From positions 3,224,001 through 3,288,000 of the forward strand of contig NZ_CP134400.1 in the NCBI RefSeq assembly GCF_002968285.2: a stretch of DNA of 64,000 nt, given 5' to 3'. Below the pieces are notes generated by a model that saw only the letters and a program-made list of their open reading frames with translations, did no database searches and was not told the DNA's origin. The position numbers and the translations under genes were made by a program. Origin of the DNA: Mycobacterium sp. ITM-2016-00318. Its GTDB lineage: Bacteria; Actinomycetota; Actinomycetes; Mycobacteriales; Mycobacteriaceae. Shown here in pieces: positions 19,334-29,752 of the stretch (position 1 is the first letter of the stretch; the number at the start of each line of letters is the position of its first letter).

Positions 19334-20758
19334 CTACCGCGCCGCGTGCACGGCGGCCGCGAAGGCGTCTCCACGCTCGGCGTACCCGCTGAACTGGTCG
19401 AAGGATGCGCCTGCGGGAGCCAGCAGCACTGTGTCGCCCGGGCGCGCCAGCCGACGGGCGGCGGCCACGACCTCAGTCATCAAGCGAGTCACAGAATTCA
19501 CATCTGACTCATTAGTCTCAAGCACCACAGAATCCTCCCCCGTCACAACCTCCACAACGGGTACATCCGGGGCGTGTCGCGATAACGCGTTGGCGACCAG
19601 CGCGCGGTCCCGACCGATCAGCACCGCCCCGACCAGGCGGTTCGCCACCTCGGCGACCAACTCGTCGACCGATGCGCCCTTGAGCAATCCACCGGCGATC
19701 CACACCACCCGCGGGTACGCCGCGATGGATGCGTGGGCGGCGTGCGGGTTGGTGGCCTTGGAGTCGTCGACGAAGGTCACGCCGTCGACCTCCGCCACCT
19801 TCTCGGCGCGGTGCGGGCCGAGGTGAAACGACGTCAGCGCATCGGCGATCGCCCCGGCGGGCACGTCGACCGCGCGGGCAAGGGCGGCGGCCGCCAGCGC
19901 GTTGAGCACACCGACGGGACCGGGCACCGGGATCGACGCGCTGTCGGCGAGCACCAGGCCGTCGGCGAAGGCGCGGTCGACCAGCGCGCCGTCACGAACC
20001 CCCAACTCCCCCGCGGCCGGGTCGCCGAGCCTGAACCCGACCCGAAGCTCCGCTGCCGCCCGATCGAGAAGCCCGGCCGCGACCGGATCGTCCAGCCCGG
20101 CGACGGCCACCCGGCCGTTCAGCGCCCGCGCCTTGTCGGCGGCGTACGCGTCCATCGAACCGTGCCAGTCGAGATGGTCCTCGGCGACGTTGAGCACCAC
20201 CCCAGCGTCCGGCCGCAGCGACGGCGCCCAGTGCAGCTGGAAGCTCGACAACTCCACTGCGAGCAGCTCGGCGGGTTCGGCGAGCATGTCGATCACCGGG
20301 TTACCGATGTTGCCGCACAGCACGGCATGGCGCCCGCCTGCGACCAGCATCGCGTGCAGCATCGACGTGGTGGTCGTCTTGCCGTTGGTGCCCGTCACCA
20401 CCAACCAGCGCTTCGGGGTGCCGAACCAGCCGGCCTGATCCAGCCGCCAGGCCAACTCGACGTCACCCCAGATCGGTACATCCGCTGCCGCTGCGGCGGC
20501 CAGAACCGGTGTGGTTGGCGCAAATCCGGGGCTGGTGACGACGAGGGCGTAGTCGGCGATGCGGTCGACGGCCTCGGCGGTGGTGACGACGGACGCGGGC
20601 GTGACGAGTCGCTGGAGGGCCAGCGGGTCGTCGTCGCAGATGGTCAGCCGCACACCCGTCGACTCGAGTGCGGCGCTCACCGATCGGCCGGTGATGCCAG
20701 CACCGGTCACCAGCACGCGGGTGCCGGGCACGAGCGGCGCGACGGCGCGGCGGTTCAC
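19334..20758 (-). CDS. murD: UDP-MurNAc-L-Ala--D-glutamate ligase MurD
   Basis: 474 residues. [17 protein letters not shown] starts domain 1, [18 protein letters not shown] is the ATP loop, and [19 protein letters not shown] and [13 protein letters not shown] are typical of MurD. It adds D-Glu to the stem peptide. GTG 20758 is chosen because GGAG sits 6 bases before it and it directly follows the mraY stop; the longer frame to 20806 would run into mraY. The final third (around 19480-19550) has a more AT-rich codon patch. Confidence 0.97.
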   Translation of the reverse strand: MNRRAVAPLVPGTRVLVTGAGITGRSVSAALESTGVRLTICDDDPLALQRLVTPASVVTTAEAVDRIADYALVVTSPGFAPTTPVLAAAAAADVPIWGDVELAWRLDQAGWFGTPKRWLVVTGTNGKTTTTSMLHAMLVAGGRHAVLCGNIGNPVIDMLAEPAELLAVELSSFQLHWAPSLRPDAGVVLNVAEDHLDWHGSMDAYAADKARALNGRVAVAGLDDPVAAGLLDRAAAELRVGFRLGDPAAGELGVRDGALVDRAFADGLVLADSASIPVPGPVGVLNALAAAALARAVDVPAGAIADALTSFHLGPHRAEKVAEVDGVTFVDDSKATNPHAAHASIAAYPRVVWIAGGLLKGASVDELVAEVANRLVGAVLIGRDRALVANALSRHAPDVPVVEVVTGEDSVVLETNESDVNSVTRLMTEVVAAARRLARPGDTVLLAPAGASFDQFSGYAERGDAFAAAVHAAR

Positions 20759-20759
20759 G

Positions 20760-21839
20760 TCAGGCTCCGACTGTGGTGAGCCACTCGCTGTAGAAGAGCG
20801 CAACACCGAGGCCGCACGCGATCGCGGTCAACAACCAGAAGCGGATGATCACGGTGGTCTCGGCCCACCCGACGAGTTCGAAGTGGTGATGGAACGGCGC
20901 CATCCGGAACACCCGTCGACCCGTCGTGCGGAACGCCAGGATCTGCACCACCACCGATGTCACCTCCGCGACGAACAGCGCGCCGAGCACGACGGCGAGC
21001 ATTTCGGTGCGGCTCAGCACCGACAGCGCGGCGATGACGCCGCCGAGCGCGAGCGAGCCGGTGTCGCCCATGAAGATCTTCGCGGGCGCGGCGTTCCACC
21101 ACAAAAACCCGATGCAGGCCCCTGCCGTCGCCGCGGCAATCAGCGCGAGGTCAAGCGGGTCGCGCACGTTGTAACAGCCGACACCCGGCGCCGACGCGCA
21201 GGCATTGCGGAACTGCCAGAACGTAATGATCACGTAGGCCGCGCACACCATCGCCATCGCGCCCGCGGCCAACCCGTCGAGCCCGTCGGTGAAGTTCACC
21301 GCGTTCGACCAGGCGTAGACGATTAGCACGCAGAACAGCACGAAGATCGCGGGAGCCAATGTGACCGTTGCGATTTCGCGCACGTACGACAGTTCGGCGC
21401 TGCCCGGGGTGAGCCCGTCGGCGTTGCGGAACTGCAACGCAAGCACACCGAAGATGACCGCCGCCGCCAGCATGCCGATGGTCTTCGCGGTCTTGTTCAG
21501 GCCGAGGTTGCGCGACCGGCGGATCTTGATCAGGTCGTCGACGAAGCCGACGATGCCGAGTGCGGTCGCAAGCGCGAGAGCGAGCAGTCCCGACGCCGAC
21601 GGTCCCTGCCCGTCGAGTGCCAGCCCCACGAGATGCGTGCCGAGGTAGCCCGCCCAGATGCCCGCCAGGATCGCGACGCCGCCCATCGACGGGGTGCCGC
21701 GCTTCTTGGCGTGGCTCGGCGGGCCGTCCTCGCGGATCTCGTGGCCGAAGCCCTGCCGGGTGAAGAGCCCGATCAGCACAGGTGTCAGCAGGATCGACAC
21801 CGTCAGCGCGATACCGACGGCGATGAGGATCTGCCTCAT
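20760..21839 (-). CDS. mraY: Phospho-MurNAc-pentapeptide translocase MraY
   Basis: 359 residues, ten predicted transmembrane helices. Conserved cytoplasmic motifs are present: the Asp pair in [18 protein letters not shown], the [12 protein letters not shown] loop and the HHHFELVGW motif near the C-terminus. It transfers phospho-MurNAc-pentapeptide to undecaprenyl phosphate, giving lipid I. The ATG overlaps the murF stop by 4 bases. Confidence 0.98.
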   Translation of the reverse strand: MRQILIAVGIALTVSILLTPVLIGLFTRQGFGHEIREDGPPSHAKKRGTPSMGGVAILAGIWAGYLGTHLVGLALDGQGPSASGLLALALATALGIVGFVDDLIKIRRSRNLGLNKTAKTIGMLAAAVIFGVLALQFRNADGLTPGSAELSYVREIATVTLAPAIFVLFCVLIVYAWSNAVNFTDGLDGLAAGAMAMVCAAYVIITFWQFRNACASAPGVGCYNVRDPLDLALIAAATAGACIGFLWWNAAPAKIFMGDTGSLALGGVIAALSVLSRTEMLAVVLGALFVAEVTSVVVQILAFRTTGRRVFRMAPFHHHFELVGWAETTVIIRFWLLTAIACGLGVALFYSEWLTTVGA

Positions 21840-23317
21840 GAGGCGACCAACGCCTCTGCGAGCTTCCCAAGGCCTGCGGCATTGGACGCCTTGACGAGCA
21901 CCACGTCCCCCTGGCGCAGCTCGGCTCGAAGCAGCTCGAGCGCGGCGTCAGCGTCGGCGACCATGGTGGCCTCTCCTCCCCACGATCCCTCCATGACCGC
22001 CCCGTGGTGCATGGCGCTCATAGATCTCCCGGTTCCCACGACGATGAGTCGACTGACATCTAATCGCACCGCCAGTCGGCCGATGCGGTCGTGTTCGGTT
22101 ATCGCGTCCTCGCCGAGCTCGGCCATCTCGCCGAGCACCGCCCAGCTGCGCCTGCCTTCTCCGCCCTGACGGGACATCCAGGCCAGCGACTTCAGCCCGG
22201 CCAGCATGGAGTCCGGGTTGGCGTTGTAGGCGTCGTCGATGACGGTGACGCCGTCGCCGCGGGTCGTCACATGCATGCGGTGCTGCGACACCGGACCCGC
22301 GCCGGAAAGGGCGGCCGCCACCTGGGCGCCGGTCGCACCGCATTCCAGTGCGACCGCCGCGGCGCACAGCGCGTTGGACACCTGGTGGTCGCCGTGCACG
22401 GCGAGCGTGATGTCGGTCTCGGTGTCGCCGGCGTGCATGGTGAAGCGCGGGCGTGCGACCTCGTCAAGGGTGACAGGGCCCGCCCACACGTCGGCGCCGG
22501 GCGTTCGGGATACCCGCACGACGCGAGCGGCCGTCTGCTCCGCCATGGCGGCGACGGCGTCGTCGTCGGCATTGAGGATGGCCACACCCGAGGCCGGAAC
22601 AGCCTGGGGCAGTTCTGCCTTCGTGCGCGCGATCGCCTCCCTGGAGCCGAACTCACCCAGATGGGCGGTGCCGACATTGAGCACGACGGCGATGGACGGC
22701 GGCGCGATCGACGCCAGCGCCGCGATATTGCCGGGATGGCGTGCCGACATCTCAAGAACCAGGTAGTCGGTGTCCTCGCTTGCCCGCAGTACCGTCCAGG
22801 GCATGCCGAGCTCGTTGTTGAACGACCCCGGCGGCGCCACCACCTCGCCCAGCGGCGCGAGCACGGCGGCGACGAGGTCCTTGGTCGACGTCTTACCCGA
22901 CGAGCCGGTGATGCCGATGATCGTCAGGCCGCGCGCCACGAGCTCCTGAGCCACCGCGGCCGCCAGCCGGGCCAGCGCGGCGAGTACAGCCGCACCAGAA
23001 CCGTCGACGTCGTGCTCCAGGACGCCGGCCGCCGTGTCGGTTCCCGGCACGGTGCGCGGTTCGACGACGATCGCGGGCACTCCGACCGGCCGTGCGGCCA
23101 GCACCCCCGCCGCGCCTGCGGCAACCGCGCCCGCGGCGAAGTCGTGACCGTCCGACCGGGCGCCGGGCAGCGCGATGAAGAGACCACCGGAAGTCACTGC
23201 ACGAGAGTCGAATTCGACCGAGCCCGTCAATCTTGTCGTCGCGGCGTCGGCGGCCGAGATGTCAGCCAGTTCGCCACCGACGATCTCGGCGATCTGGGCC
23301 AGCGTCAGATCGATCAC
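21836..23317 (-). CDS. murF: UDP-MurNAc-tripeptide--D-alanyl-D-alanine ligase MurF
   Basis: 493 residues. The N-terminal substrate domain contains [19 protein letters not shown], the ATP loop is [17 protein letters not shown], and [17 protein letters not shown] marks the C-terminal domain. It adds the D-Ala-D-Ala dipeptide, completing the UDP-MurNAc pentapeptide. It overlaps murE and mraY by 4 bases. Confidence 0.98.
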   Translation of the reverse strand: MIDLTLAQIAEIVGGELADISAADAATTRLTGSVEFDSRAVTSGGLFIALPGARSDGHDFAAGAVAAGAAGVLAARPVGVPAIVVEPRTVPGTDTAAGVLEHDVDGSGAAVLAALARLAAAVAQELVARGLTIIGITGSSGKTSTKDLVAAVLAPLGEVVAPPGSFNNELGMPWTVLRASEDTDYLVLEMSARHPGNIAALASIAPPSIAVVLNVGTAHLGEFGSREAIARTKAELPQAVPASGVAILNADDDAVAAMAEQTAARVVRVSRTPGADVWAGPVTLDEVARPRFTMHAGDTETDITLAVHGDHQVSNALCAAAVALECGATGAQVAAALSGAGPVSQHRMHVTTRGDGVTVIDDAYNANPDSMLAGLKSLAWMSRQGGEGRRSWAVLGEMAELGEDAITEHDRIGRLAVRLDVSRLIVVGTGRSMSAMHHGAVMEGSWGGEATMVADADAALELLRAELRQGDVVLVKASNAAGLGKLAEALVAS

Positions 23318-24837
23318 GCGTGTGAGCCCAACGCCTCGATGGCTTCGGCAACCTCGTCGCGGTCGTCGAAGGGCCGGGTCTGCCCGTGGCTGGTCTGGCC
23401 GGCCTCATGGCCCTTGCCCGCAATCAACACGATGTCCCCTGCACGCGCCCATGCCACGGCGTGGTCGATGGCCTCGCGCCGGTCGCCGATCTCGACGACC
23501 TGCCCTGCGCCGCCCGCCGCGCCTGCGACGATCGCCGAGCGGATCGTGGCGGGATCCTCGTCGCGTGGGTTGTCGTCGGTGACGACGACGAGGTCGGCCA
23601 GTTCGGCGGCCACCCGACCCATGGGCTCACGTTTTCCCGGATCGCGGTTCCCGCCCGCGCCGAACACCACCGCCACGCGACCGGTCGCCTGCTCGCGCAA
23701 CGTCTCGAGCACCGCGCGCAGCGCCCCCGGTTTGTGCGCGTAGTCCACCAGCGCCAAGAAGTCCTGGCCGCGCTCGACGGGTTCCAGCCGGCCGGGCACC
23801 CGCGCCTCGCGCAATCCCGGCGCGGCCTGCTCGGGTGACACTCCGACGGCGTCCAGCAGCGCCGCGGCGAGCAGCGCGTTGGCGACGTTGTAGCGACCGG
23901 GCAGCGCGATTCGCACGGTGTGGTGAACGCCTGCGGGATCGACGGCCAGGAACTCCTGAGCGCCTCGTTGGACGGTGTGGATGTCCTCGACCCGCCAGTC
24001 GGCGTCGACGCCGGTCGCGCTGACCGTAACCGGATTCGGCGCGAGCGCCGCCATCGCACGGCCCGCGTCATCGTCGACACACACTACGGAAAGGCTTGCG
24101 GCGGTCGATGATACGGGGTCGAACAGCCGGGCCTTGGTGTTGAAGTAGTCTTCCATCGTCGGGTGAAAATCGAGGTGGTCACGCGACAGGTTCGTGAAGC
24201 CGCCGACGGCGAACTCGACGCCGTCGACGCGTCCCAGGCTCAGTGCGTGGCTGGACACCTCCATCACGACGGTGTCGACGCCCTGCTCGAGCATCAGCGC
24301 CAGCAGCGCCTGCAGATCGGGCGCCTCGGGGGTAGTCAGCTTGCTCGGCAGGTCCGTACCCGCGATCCGGATGCCGACGGTTCCGACCAGCCCGGCGACG
24401 CGTCCGGCGGCCCGCAGCCCCGCCTCGACCAGATAGGTGGTGGTGGTCTTGCCCGACGTTCCCGTCACCCCGATCATCCGGAGGCGGCGCGACGGGTCGC
24501 CGTACACGGTCGCGGCAAGGCCTCCGAGCACCGCGCGGGGGTCGGGGCGGACCAGCACGGGCACCGTCGAGTCGGCGCCCATGTGGGCCAGGCCGTCGGA
24601 ATCGGTGAGCACGGCCACCGCGCCGCGCGCGATGGCGTCAGCCGCGTGGCGCCCGCCGTGCGACGACGCGCCGGGTAGCGCCGCGAACAAGTCGCCCGGC
24701 TGCGCGTCCTGGCTGCGCAGAGTGACGCCGGTGACGACGGTTTCCAGCCCGTCGCCCGCAACCGAAATGACCGCGCCCACCGAGTCGGCCAGTGGCCCGA
24801 GCGCCTGACCGGCGGGATGGCTGGGACGCAGTTTCAT
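23314..24837 (-). CDS. murE: UDP-MurNAc-dipeptide--meso-diaminopimelate ligase MurE
   Basis: 507 residues. The ATP loop is [19 protein letters not shown], and the DNPRDEDP motif is the meso-diaminopimelate specificity signature, as expected for mycobacterial type A1gamma peptidoglycan. It adds m-DAP to UDP-MurNAc-L-Ala-D-Glu. It is separated from pbpB by only 42 bases; the four genes present here in M. tuberculosis (Rv2159c-Rv2162c) are absent. Confidence 0.98.
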   Translation of the reverse strand: MKLRPSHPAGQALGPLADSVGAVISVAGDGLETVVTGVTLRSQDAQPGDLFAALPGASSHGGRHAADAIARGAVAVLTDSDGLAHMGADSTVPVLVRPDPRAVLGGLAATVYGDPSRRLRMIGVTGTSGKTTTTYLVEAGLRAAGRVAGLVGTVGIRIAGTDLPSKLTTPEAPDLQALLALMLEQGVDTVVMEVSSHALSLGRVDGVEFAVGGFTNLSRDHLDFHPTMEDYFNTKARLFDPVSSTAASLSVVCVDDDAGRAMAALAPNPVTVSATGVDADWRVEDIHTVQRGAQEFLAVDPAGVHHTVRIALPGRYNVANALLAAALLDAVGVSPEQAAPGLREARVPGRLEPVERGQDFLALVDYAHKPGALRAVLETLREQATGRVAVVFGAGGNRDPGKREPMGRVAAELADLVVVTDDNPRDEDPATIRSAIVAGAAGGAGQVVEIGDRREAIDHAVAWARAGDIVLIAGKGHEAGQTSHGQTRPFDDRDEVAEAIEALGSHA

Positions 24838-24879
24838 GGCCCTGACACAGTACCGGCCTGCCCGCAGGCGAGCCCCGGG

Positions 24880-26793
24880 TCAGGTGGCCTGCAGAGTCAG
24901 TGGCGGGCCGGGGTCCGGCGACAGCGGGATGTTCTCGCGCTGCAGCAGCCAGCTGGCGATGTTGTGGAACAGCGGCGCCATCGTGGTTCCGGGCTGGCCG
25001 TCGGCGGTGCGGTGCGGGTTGTCGGCCATGATGCCGATCACGTAACGCGGGTCGTCGGTGGTGACCATGCCCGCGAAGGTGACCCAGTAGACGTCGCTGT
25101 AGTAGCAGCCGCAGGCCGGGTTGATCTTCTGCGCGGTGCCGGTCTTGCCGGACAGCTGGTAGCCCTCGACGGCTCCGGTCGATCCGGTGCCCTGCTGGGT
25201 GCCCATCGGGTCGCGCTGCAACGTGGCGCGCAGCATGTTGCGGACGGTGGCCGCGCTCTGCGGGGAAACCACCCGCACGCCGTCGGGGCGAGGCTCTTCG
25301 GTTCTGGTGCCGTCTGGCGCGATGGTGGCCTTGACCACCCGCGGCGGAATGCGCAGCCCATCGTTGGCGACCGCCTGGTACATGCCCGTCATCTGCAGCA
25401 GTGTCATCGAAAGACCCTGTCCGATGGGGAGGTTCGAGAAGGTGCTGCCCGACCACTGGTCGATCGGGGGAACCAGGCCCTCGCTCTCACCGGGCAGACC
25501 GACGTTGGCACGCTGACCAAGGCCGAACTTCTCCAGCATCTCGGCGTAGCGCTCCGGCCCGATCCGCTGCGCCAGCATCAGCGTGCCGACGTTGGAGGAC
25601 TTGCCGAAGATTCCGGTGGTGGTGTACGGCATCACGCCGTGCTCCCATGCGTCGCCGACGGTGACGCCGCCCATGTCGATCGAGCCGGGCACCTGCAGCA
25701 CCTCGTCGGGGTTGGACAGCCCGAACTCGATGACCGATGCCGCGGTGACGATCTTGTTCACCGACCCCGGCTCATACGGTGACGAGACGGCGGGGTTGCC
25801 CAGTTCGCGGTTCTCCTGGCGGCCGATGTCCTGGCTCGGGTCGAACGTGTTGTCGTTCGACATCGCGAGCACCTCACCGGTTTTCGCGTCGAGCACCACC
25901 GCCGACACGTTGCCCGCGCCGGATGCGTCCTTGGCCTGCTGAACCTGTTGCTGCACGTAGTACTGGATGTCGTCGTCGATCGTCAACTGAACGGTCGAGC
26001 CGTTGAGCGCGGTGTGCCGGTTGCGGTAGCTGCCGGGGATCACCACCCCGTCGGAGCCGCGGTCGTATGTGACCGACCCGTCGGTGCCCGCCAGGGTGGC
26101 GTCCATCGAGTCCTCGAGGCCGAGCAGGCCGTGGCCGTCCCAGTCGATGCCGCCGACTATGTTGGCGGCCAGCGAACCGCCAGGATACTGGCGAAGGTCC
26201 TGGCGCTCAGAACCGACCTCCGGGTACTTCTTTGAAATCGCCTCGGCGACAGCCGGATCGACGGCGCGAGCCAGGTAGACGAAGGTCTCTTTGCTCTTCA
26301 GCTTCTTCAACACCGTCTTGGCATCGGGCTTGTTGTTCAGCCGCGATGCGACCTCGGCGGCGATGGCACGTAGCCTCGCGTCGGGATCTGGCGCCTCGGT
26401 TGTCTTCTGCCTGGCGTCGGCGAGCTGCTTGCGGATCTTGACCGGTTGGAAGGTCAGCGCGCGCGCCTCGATCGTAAATGCCAGCTTGTCGTTGTTACGG
26501 TCGACGATGCTGCCGCGCACGGCCTTATCGACGTCGGTGACCTTGAGCTGACCCGCGGCCTCTGCGCGCAGCCCTGCGGCCTTCGGCACCTGGAGGTTGA
26601 ACAACTGCGCTGCCGCGAGGGCGAGGACCACGAAGATGACGGCGTTGCCCGCACGGTGCCGGAACACGAAAGACGCACTGCGCAAACCGGTGTCGGTGAC
26701 CGGCGCCCTCGTACGACGGGCGCGGGCTGAGCGGCCCTGCTCCGAACGCGGCTGCGGTGTCTTCCGGCCTCGCCGACCGGCGGGGCGGTTCAC
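24880..26793 (-). CDS. pbpB: PbpB (FtsI/PBP3), septal D,D-transpeptidase
   Basis: 637 residues. There is a basic N-terminus, one transmembrane helix near residues 50-70 (VIFVVLALAAAQLFNLQV), a dimerisation domain, then the transpeptidase domain. All three catalytic motifs are intact: the nucleophile Ser in PGSVNKIV, the SxN motif in GKSSNVGT and KTG in LSGKTGTAQK. It crosslinks septal peptidoglycan and pairs with FtsW. The GTG start overlaps the ftsL stop by 4 bases. Confidence 0.98.
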   Translation of the reverse strand: MNRPAGRRGRKTPQPRSEQGRSARARRTRAPVTDTGLRSASFVFRHRAGNAVIFVVLALAAAQLFNLQVPKAAGLRAEAAGQLKVTDVDKAVRGSIVDRNNDKLAFTIEARALTFQPVKIRKQLADARQKTTEAPDPDARLRAIAAEVASRLNNKPDAKTVLKKLKSKETFVYLARAVDPAVAEAISKKYPEVGSERQDLRQYPGGSLAANIVGGIDWDGHGLLGLEDSMDATLAGTDGSVTYDRGSDGVVIPGSYRNRHTALNGSTVQLTIDDDIQYYVQQQVQQAKDASGAGNVSAVVLDAKTGEVLAMSNDNTFDPSQDIGRQENRELGNPAVSSPYEPGSVNKIVTAASVIEFGLSNPDEVLQVPGSIDMGGVTVGDAWEHGVMPYTTTGIFGKSSNVGTLMLAQRIGPERYAEMLEKFGLGQRANVGLPGESEGLVPPIDQWSGSTFSNLPIGQGLSMTLLQMTGMYQAVANDGLRIPPRVVKATIAPDGTRTEEPRPDGVRVVSPQSAATVRNMLRATLQRDPMGTQQGTGSTGAVEGYQLSGKTGTAQKINPACGCYYSDVYWVTFAGMVTTDDPRYVIGIMADNPHRTADGQPGTTMAPLFHNIASWLLQRENIPLSPDPGPPLTLQAT

Positions 26794-27923
26794 GTCGGAG
26801 AGCCGGGGACGATGACGGCGAGCGGGCCGAACTGCTCCGCGGGCGCGGCCGGGGCGGGTGCTGCAGGCTGCCCGGCGGCCAACGGGTCGGCCAGCGGCGC
26901 CTGGGGCGCTTCAGCGGGCGGCACGGCCGGGCCCGGCGGCTGGCCGCTGACGCCGTGCGGGCTGTCGGGCACCGGCGCCGCGAGCGGTATTCCTGCCGCA
27001 TCCGGTGCGGGCGGGGGTGCCACGGGTGCCGTTGGTGCCACGGGTGCCGCGGGCACCGCTGGGGCGACGGGTGCCGCGGGTGCCGCCGGTGCCGCTGGCT
27101 GGCCCGCTTCGGGCATCCGGACGACCCTCTCGCGAGGCTCCACGACCGGCGGCGCGGGACGGCTCGCGGCGGCTTGGGCGGGCGGCGCCGGATTATCCTC
27201 TGGGAGCGGGGTGTTCAGCGGCGGCGGTGGAACTCCCTCGGCCGGTTTGGGAGTGCCGACGACGATCCAGTTGCCTGCCGGATCCTGCACGAGATGGGCG
27301 GTGTCGCGGGACGGGATCATGCCCAGTTCGCGCGCGGACTCAGCCAGCGCGGGCGCGGCCTGCGCCTCCAGCACGTCGCGCTCGAGAGCCTCTTTCTGCT
27401 GCAGCAGCGCCTGATTGGTCTCCCTGGCACTGCCGAGTTCATAGGACCGCTCGGCGGCGTCGGTCGACAGCCACAGCGTGACGCCGAGGCCGAGGCCGAG
27501 TGACCCGATGACCAGCACGACGAACGGCACCCGTGCGACGAGCGTGCGCGGGTTGAGGTCGATCTCCGAGATCCGGGCGAGCAGCCGCTCTCTCAGTGGC
27601 GGCCGGACAACCTTGGGCGCCTTGGCCTTCCGCGCCTTCGCGCGCGCCTTGGCCTGGCTGGCGTTTTTCGGTCGGACCGGTTTGATCTGGGGCCGCGTGA
27701 TCGGCGCGGTGTCGGTCGCGCGCGGACGTCCCCGCCTCGGCGGCGCGTCCGGCGACCGGCGATTTCTTCGCTCCTCGCGTGGGCGGGAACTCTTTCGCTC
27801 CTCGCGTGCCCGGGAACTCTTCCGCTCCTCGCGTGCGCCGGTCTGCGCTCTGCGTGCGGGCTGGCGCGGCGTCCGCCTGCGCTCGTCGGTACCGCGCGCG
27901 GCGGCGGGTCGCTTGGCCTTCAT
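26790..27923 (-). CDS. ftsL: FtsL-like divisome protein, proline-rich (Rv2164c type)
   Basis: 377 residues. The basic N-terminal region holds three 9-residue repeats of the REERKSSRA type encoded by the 27-bp DNA array at 27769-27835. A single transmembrane helix lies near residues 130-152 ([20 protein letters not shown]), followed by a short coiled coil ([20 protein letters not shown]) as in FtsL. A long Pro/Ala-rich periplasmic tail ends the protein. Position between rsmH and pbpB and the helix plus coiled coil match FtsL. From memory, the M. smegmatis orthologue was assigned as FtsL. It overlaps rsmH and pbpB by 4 bases. Confidence 0.85.
   Translation of the reverse strand: MKAKRPAAARGTDERRRTPRQPARRAQTGAREERKSSRAREERKSSRPREERRNRRSPDAPPRRGRPRATDTAPITRPQIKPVRPKNASQAKARAKARKAKAPKVVRPPLRERLLARISEIDLNPRTLVARVPFVVLVIGSLGLGLGVTLWLSTDAAERSYELGSARETNQALLQQKEALERDVLEAQAAPALAESARELGMIPSRDTAHLVQDPAGNWIVVGTPKPAEGVPPPPLNTPLPEDNPAPPAQAAASRPAPPVVEPRERVVRMPEAGQPAAPAAPAAPVAPAVPAAPVAPTAPVAPPPAPDAAGIPLAAPVPDSPHGVSGQPPGPAVPPAEAPQAPLADPLAAGQPAAPAPAAPAEQFGPLAVIVPGSPT
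27769..27835 (-). repeat. Three tandem copies of the dispersed element in ftsL, 27-bp period
   Basis: The 13-base core CACGCGAGGAGCG (minus strand) occurs at 27823-27835, 27796-27808 and 27769-27781, exactly 27 bases apart. The 14 bases between cores are AAGAGTTCCCGG-like and partly conserved. This frame reads Arg-Glu-Glu-Arg, unlike the mptC-like and fadD15 copies. Confidence 0.85.
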
Positions 27924-28933
27924 GAGACCGTCCCTTCTGGCCGTTGTGCAACCTTTTCCAATGCCCGGAGCCGCACCGACGCGCTTCGCGGGTTGAGCTC
28001 GATCTCGGCGGAATCCGCGCGCTCGGCACCGCGGGTCAGGCTCACGAAATCCGGTTCGTGTCCCGGCAGTTCGACCGGCAGACCAGGCGGTGTGCGCGAC
28101 GCCGTCGCCGCGGCGAAGGTGCTCTTGACGATGCGGTCCTCCAAGGACTGGTACGACATCACCGCGATACGTCCGCCGGGACGCAGGGCGGTCATCGCGG
28201 TGGGCAGGGCGCCGCGCAACGCGTCCAGCTCGCCGTTGACCGCGACCCGAAGGGCCTGGAAGGTGCGCTTGGCCGGATGCCCGCCGGTGCGGCGGGCGGG
28301 CGCGGGGATCGCCTGGTAGAGCAATTCGACGAGCTCGCCGGTGCGGGCGAACGGCCGACGGCTCCTGGTGCGGACGATCTGCTTGGCGATCCGGCCCGCG
28401 AACCGTTCCTCGCCGAACTCGCGCAGGATTCGAGCCAGCGACTTCTCGTCGTAGGTGTTGATGACGTCGGCCGCGGTCAGCTCGGCGTCTGAATCCATCC
28501 GCATGTCCAGCGGCGCGTCGACCGAGTAGGAGAACCCGCGCTCGGTGCGGTCCAGCTGCATCGACGACACCCCGAGGTCGAACAGCACTCCGTCGATCTC
28601 CGGCTGACCCGAACCACTTGTCCAGTAGCCGGATTCAGCGAGCGCAACGTTGATGCCGTCGAACCTGGTTCTCATCAGCTGGACGCGGTCGGCGAACGGG
28701 GCGAGCCGCTCCCGGGCGATCCACAATGCGTCCGGATCGCGATCCAGGCCGATCAGCCGCAGCCCCGGAAGTTCGGTGAGGAAGCGCTCGGCATGTCCGC
28801 CCGCCCCCAGCGTCGCATCCACCAGCACGGCGCCGGAGCCGTCGGGTTTGCGCCGGGTCAGTGCGGGCCGCAGCAGTTCGACGCAGCGCTCGAGCAGGAC
28901 CGGGATGTGTCCGTGGTCGGGGCTCGTATCCAT
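27920..28933 (-). CDS. rsmH: 16S rRNA (cytosine1402-N4)-methyltransferase RsmH (MraW)
   Basis: 337 residues from ATG 28933. The SAM-binding site is [45 protein letters not shown] and [10 protein letters not shown] are family blocks. It methylates C1402 of 16S rRNA. The open frame continues upstream to 29086, but that part overlaps a strong RNA hairpin, and GGAGGG stands about 9 bases before ATG 28933, so I take 28933 as the start. It overlaps ftsL by 4 bases. Confidence 0.95.
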   Translation of the reverse strand: MDTSPDHGHIPVLLERCVELLRPALTRRKPDGSGAVLVDATLGAGGHAERFLTELPGLRLIGLDRDPDALWIARERLAPFADRVQLMRTRFDGINVALAESGYWTSGSGQPEIDGVLFDLGVSSMQLDRTERGFSYSVDAPLDMRMDSDAELTAADVINTYDEKSLARILREFGEERFAGRIAKQIVRTRSRRPFARTGELVELLYQAIPAPARRTGGHPAKRTFQALRVAVNGELDALRGALPTAMTALRPGGRIAVMSYQSLEDRIVKSTFAAATASRTPPGLPVELPGHEPDFVSLTRGAERADSAEIELNPRSASVRLRALEKVAQRPEGTVS

Positions 28934-28963
28934 GGCCAGCCCTCCGAGGAAAGGGCCCGATGC

Positions 28964-29046
28964 ACCGTGGTCTCTGTCCGAGCGCATGGACCTGGCGTCG
29001 GGGAAGTACGCCAGGGCCGGCTCGGACAGAGGCCGCGGTACACGGT
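28964..29046 (-). ncRNA. mraW RNA motif: cis-regulatory hairpin in the rsmH leader
   Basis: Three nested pairings stack into one long hairpin. ACCGTG (28964-28969) pairs with CACGGT (29041-29046); CTCTGTCCGAGC (28972-28983) pairs perfectly with GCTCGGACAGAG (29020-29031); CCTGGCGT (28991-28998) pairs with ACGCCAGG (29008-29015), closing a 9-base loop. It lies between mraZ and the rsmH start. The published mraW RNA motif is a structured actinobacterial element found in this position; I assign it from position and shape, not from a covariance search. Confidence 0.75.
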
Positions 29047-29060
29047 CCTCAAAGCCCCAA

Positions 29061-29492
29061 TCAGATGATGTCGCGCAGAGTTTCATCGCTCGCCGCGGAG
29101 AAGTTCTCTTCGTGGGTCTCTTGGTAGTCCCGCCACGCCTGGGCGTCCCAGATCTCCAGGTAGTCGACCGCGCCGATCACCACGCAGTCCTTGGACAGGT
29201 TGGCGTAACGACGATGGTCGACCGACAACGTGATGCGGCCTTGCGAATCGGGGTGTTGCTCGTCGGTGGCGGCGGCGAGGTTGCGCAGGAACGCGCGGGC
29301 TTCCGGGTTGCTCCGCGACGCGCCCGATGCTCGCCGTGCCAGTGCTTCGAACTCGGCGCGCGGGTAGACGGCGAGGCTGTGGTCCTGGCTTTTCGTCACC
29401 ATCAACCCTCCTGCCAGCGCGTCGCGGAATTTGGCGGGCAGCGTCAGCCGCCCCTTGTCATCGAGCTTTGGCGTGTAGGTGCCGAGGAACAT
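29061..29492 (-). CDS. mraZ: Transcriptional regulator MraZ
   Basis: 143 residues with two SpoVT/AbrB-like swapped-hairpin domains: [20 protein letters not shown] at the start and [18 protein letters not shown] in the second half. MraZ binds direct repeats upstream of its own gene and regulates the dcw cluster; in E. coli it represses, while in other bacteria activation has been reported. ATG 29492 has GGGAGG nine bases upstream. It is the first gene of the cluster. Confidence 0.97.
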   Translation of the reverse strand: MFLGTYTPKLDDKGRLTLPAKFRDALAGGLMVTKSQDHSLAVYPRAEFEALARRASGASRSNPEARAFLRNLAAATDEQHPDSQGRITLSVDHRRYANLSKDCVVIGAVDYLEIWDAQAWRDYQETHEENFSAASDETLRDII

Positions 29493-29536
29493 CTCGCCAC
29501 CTCCCACCGTGAAGGAGCCCCGGTCGCTCCATCGGA

Positions 29537-29562
29537 CGCCACTTTACCCCACAATCCCCCAC
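29537..29562 (-). promoter_or_regulatory. MraZ operator: three direct repeats at 10-bp period
   Basis: On the minus strand GTGGGG (29557-29562), GTGGGG (29547-29552) and GTGGCG (29537-29542) recur exactly every 10 bases, 45-70 bases before the mraZ ATG. This is the arrangement known for MraZ binding sites. A TAAAGT hexamer at 29541-29546 between two boxes could be the -10, which would fit autoregulation. Confidence 0.8.
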
Positions 29563-29677
29563 ATTGCGCCAAACACCAGCAAATGTCGCCCGTATTTCCC
29601 CACGACCAGGGCCACGCTGACTGTGAACCGCCCCCCGGCGCTCGGGTTGACGGCGCGAAAGCCCAGCTCAGCTGCGG

Positions 29678-29693
29678 GTGGGGCGAAGTGGGG
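29678..29693 (+). promoter_or_regulatory. Second pair of GTGGGG boxes, opposite orientation
   Basis: GTGGGG at 29678-29683 and 29688-29693 on the plus strand, again 10 bases apart, about 115 bases upstream of the main MraZ operator. It may be an extra MraZ site; the evidence is spacing only. Confidence 0.35.
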
Positions 29694-29707
29694 AGAATTT
29701 CAGGCAC

Positions 29708-29738
29708 AAAAAATGGGGTAGCCGTTTTGGCTACCCCA
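29708..29738 (-). terminator. Intrinsic terminator after the DUF3040 gene
   Basis: A perfect 10-bp stem (29714-29723 with 29729-29738, GGGGTAGCC type) with a 5-base loop is followed on the minus strand by six T (29708-29713). It lies 15 bases after the DUF3040 stop and before mraZ, so it separates the two transcription units. U-tract terminators are uncommon in mycobacteria. Confidence 0.88.
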
Positions 29739-29752
29739 CCGTGATTGGCGCG

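Noticed and set aside
29714..29738. Bidirectional terminator
   Set aside because: The T-run exists only on the minus-strand side; nothing U-rich follows the stem on the plus strand.
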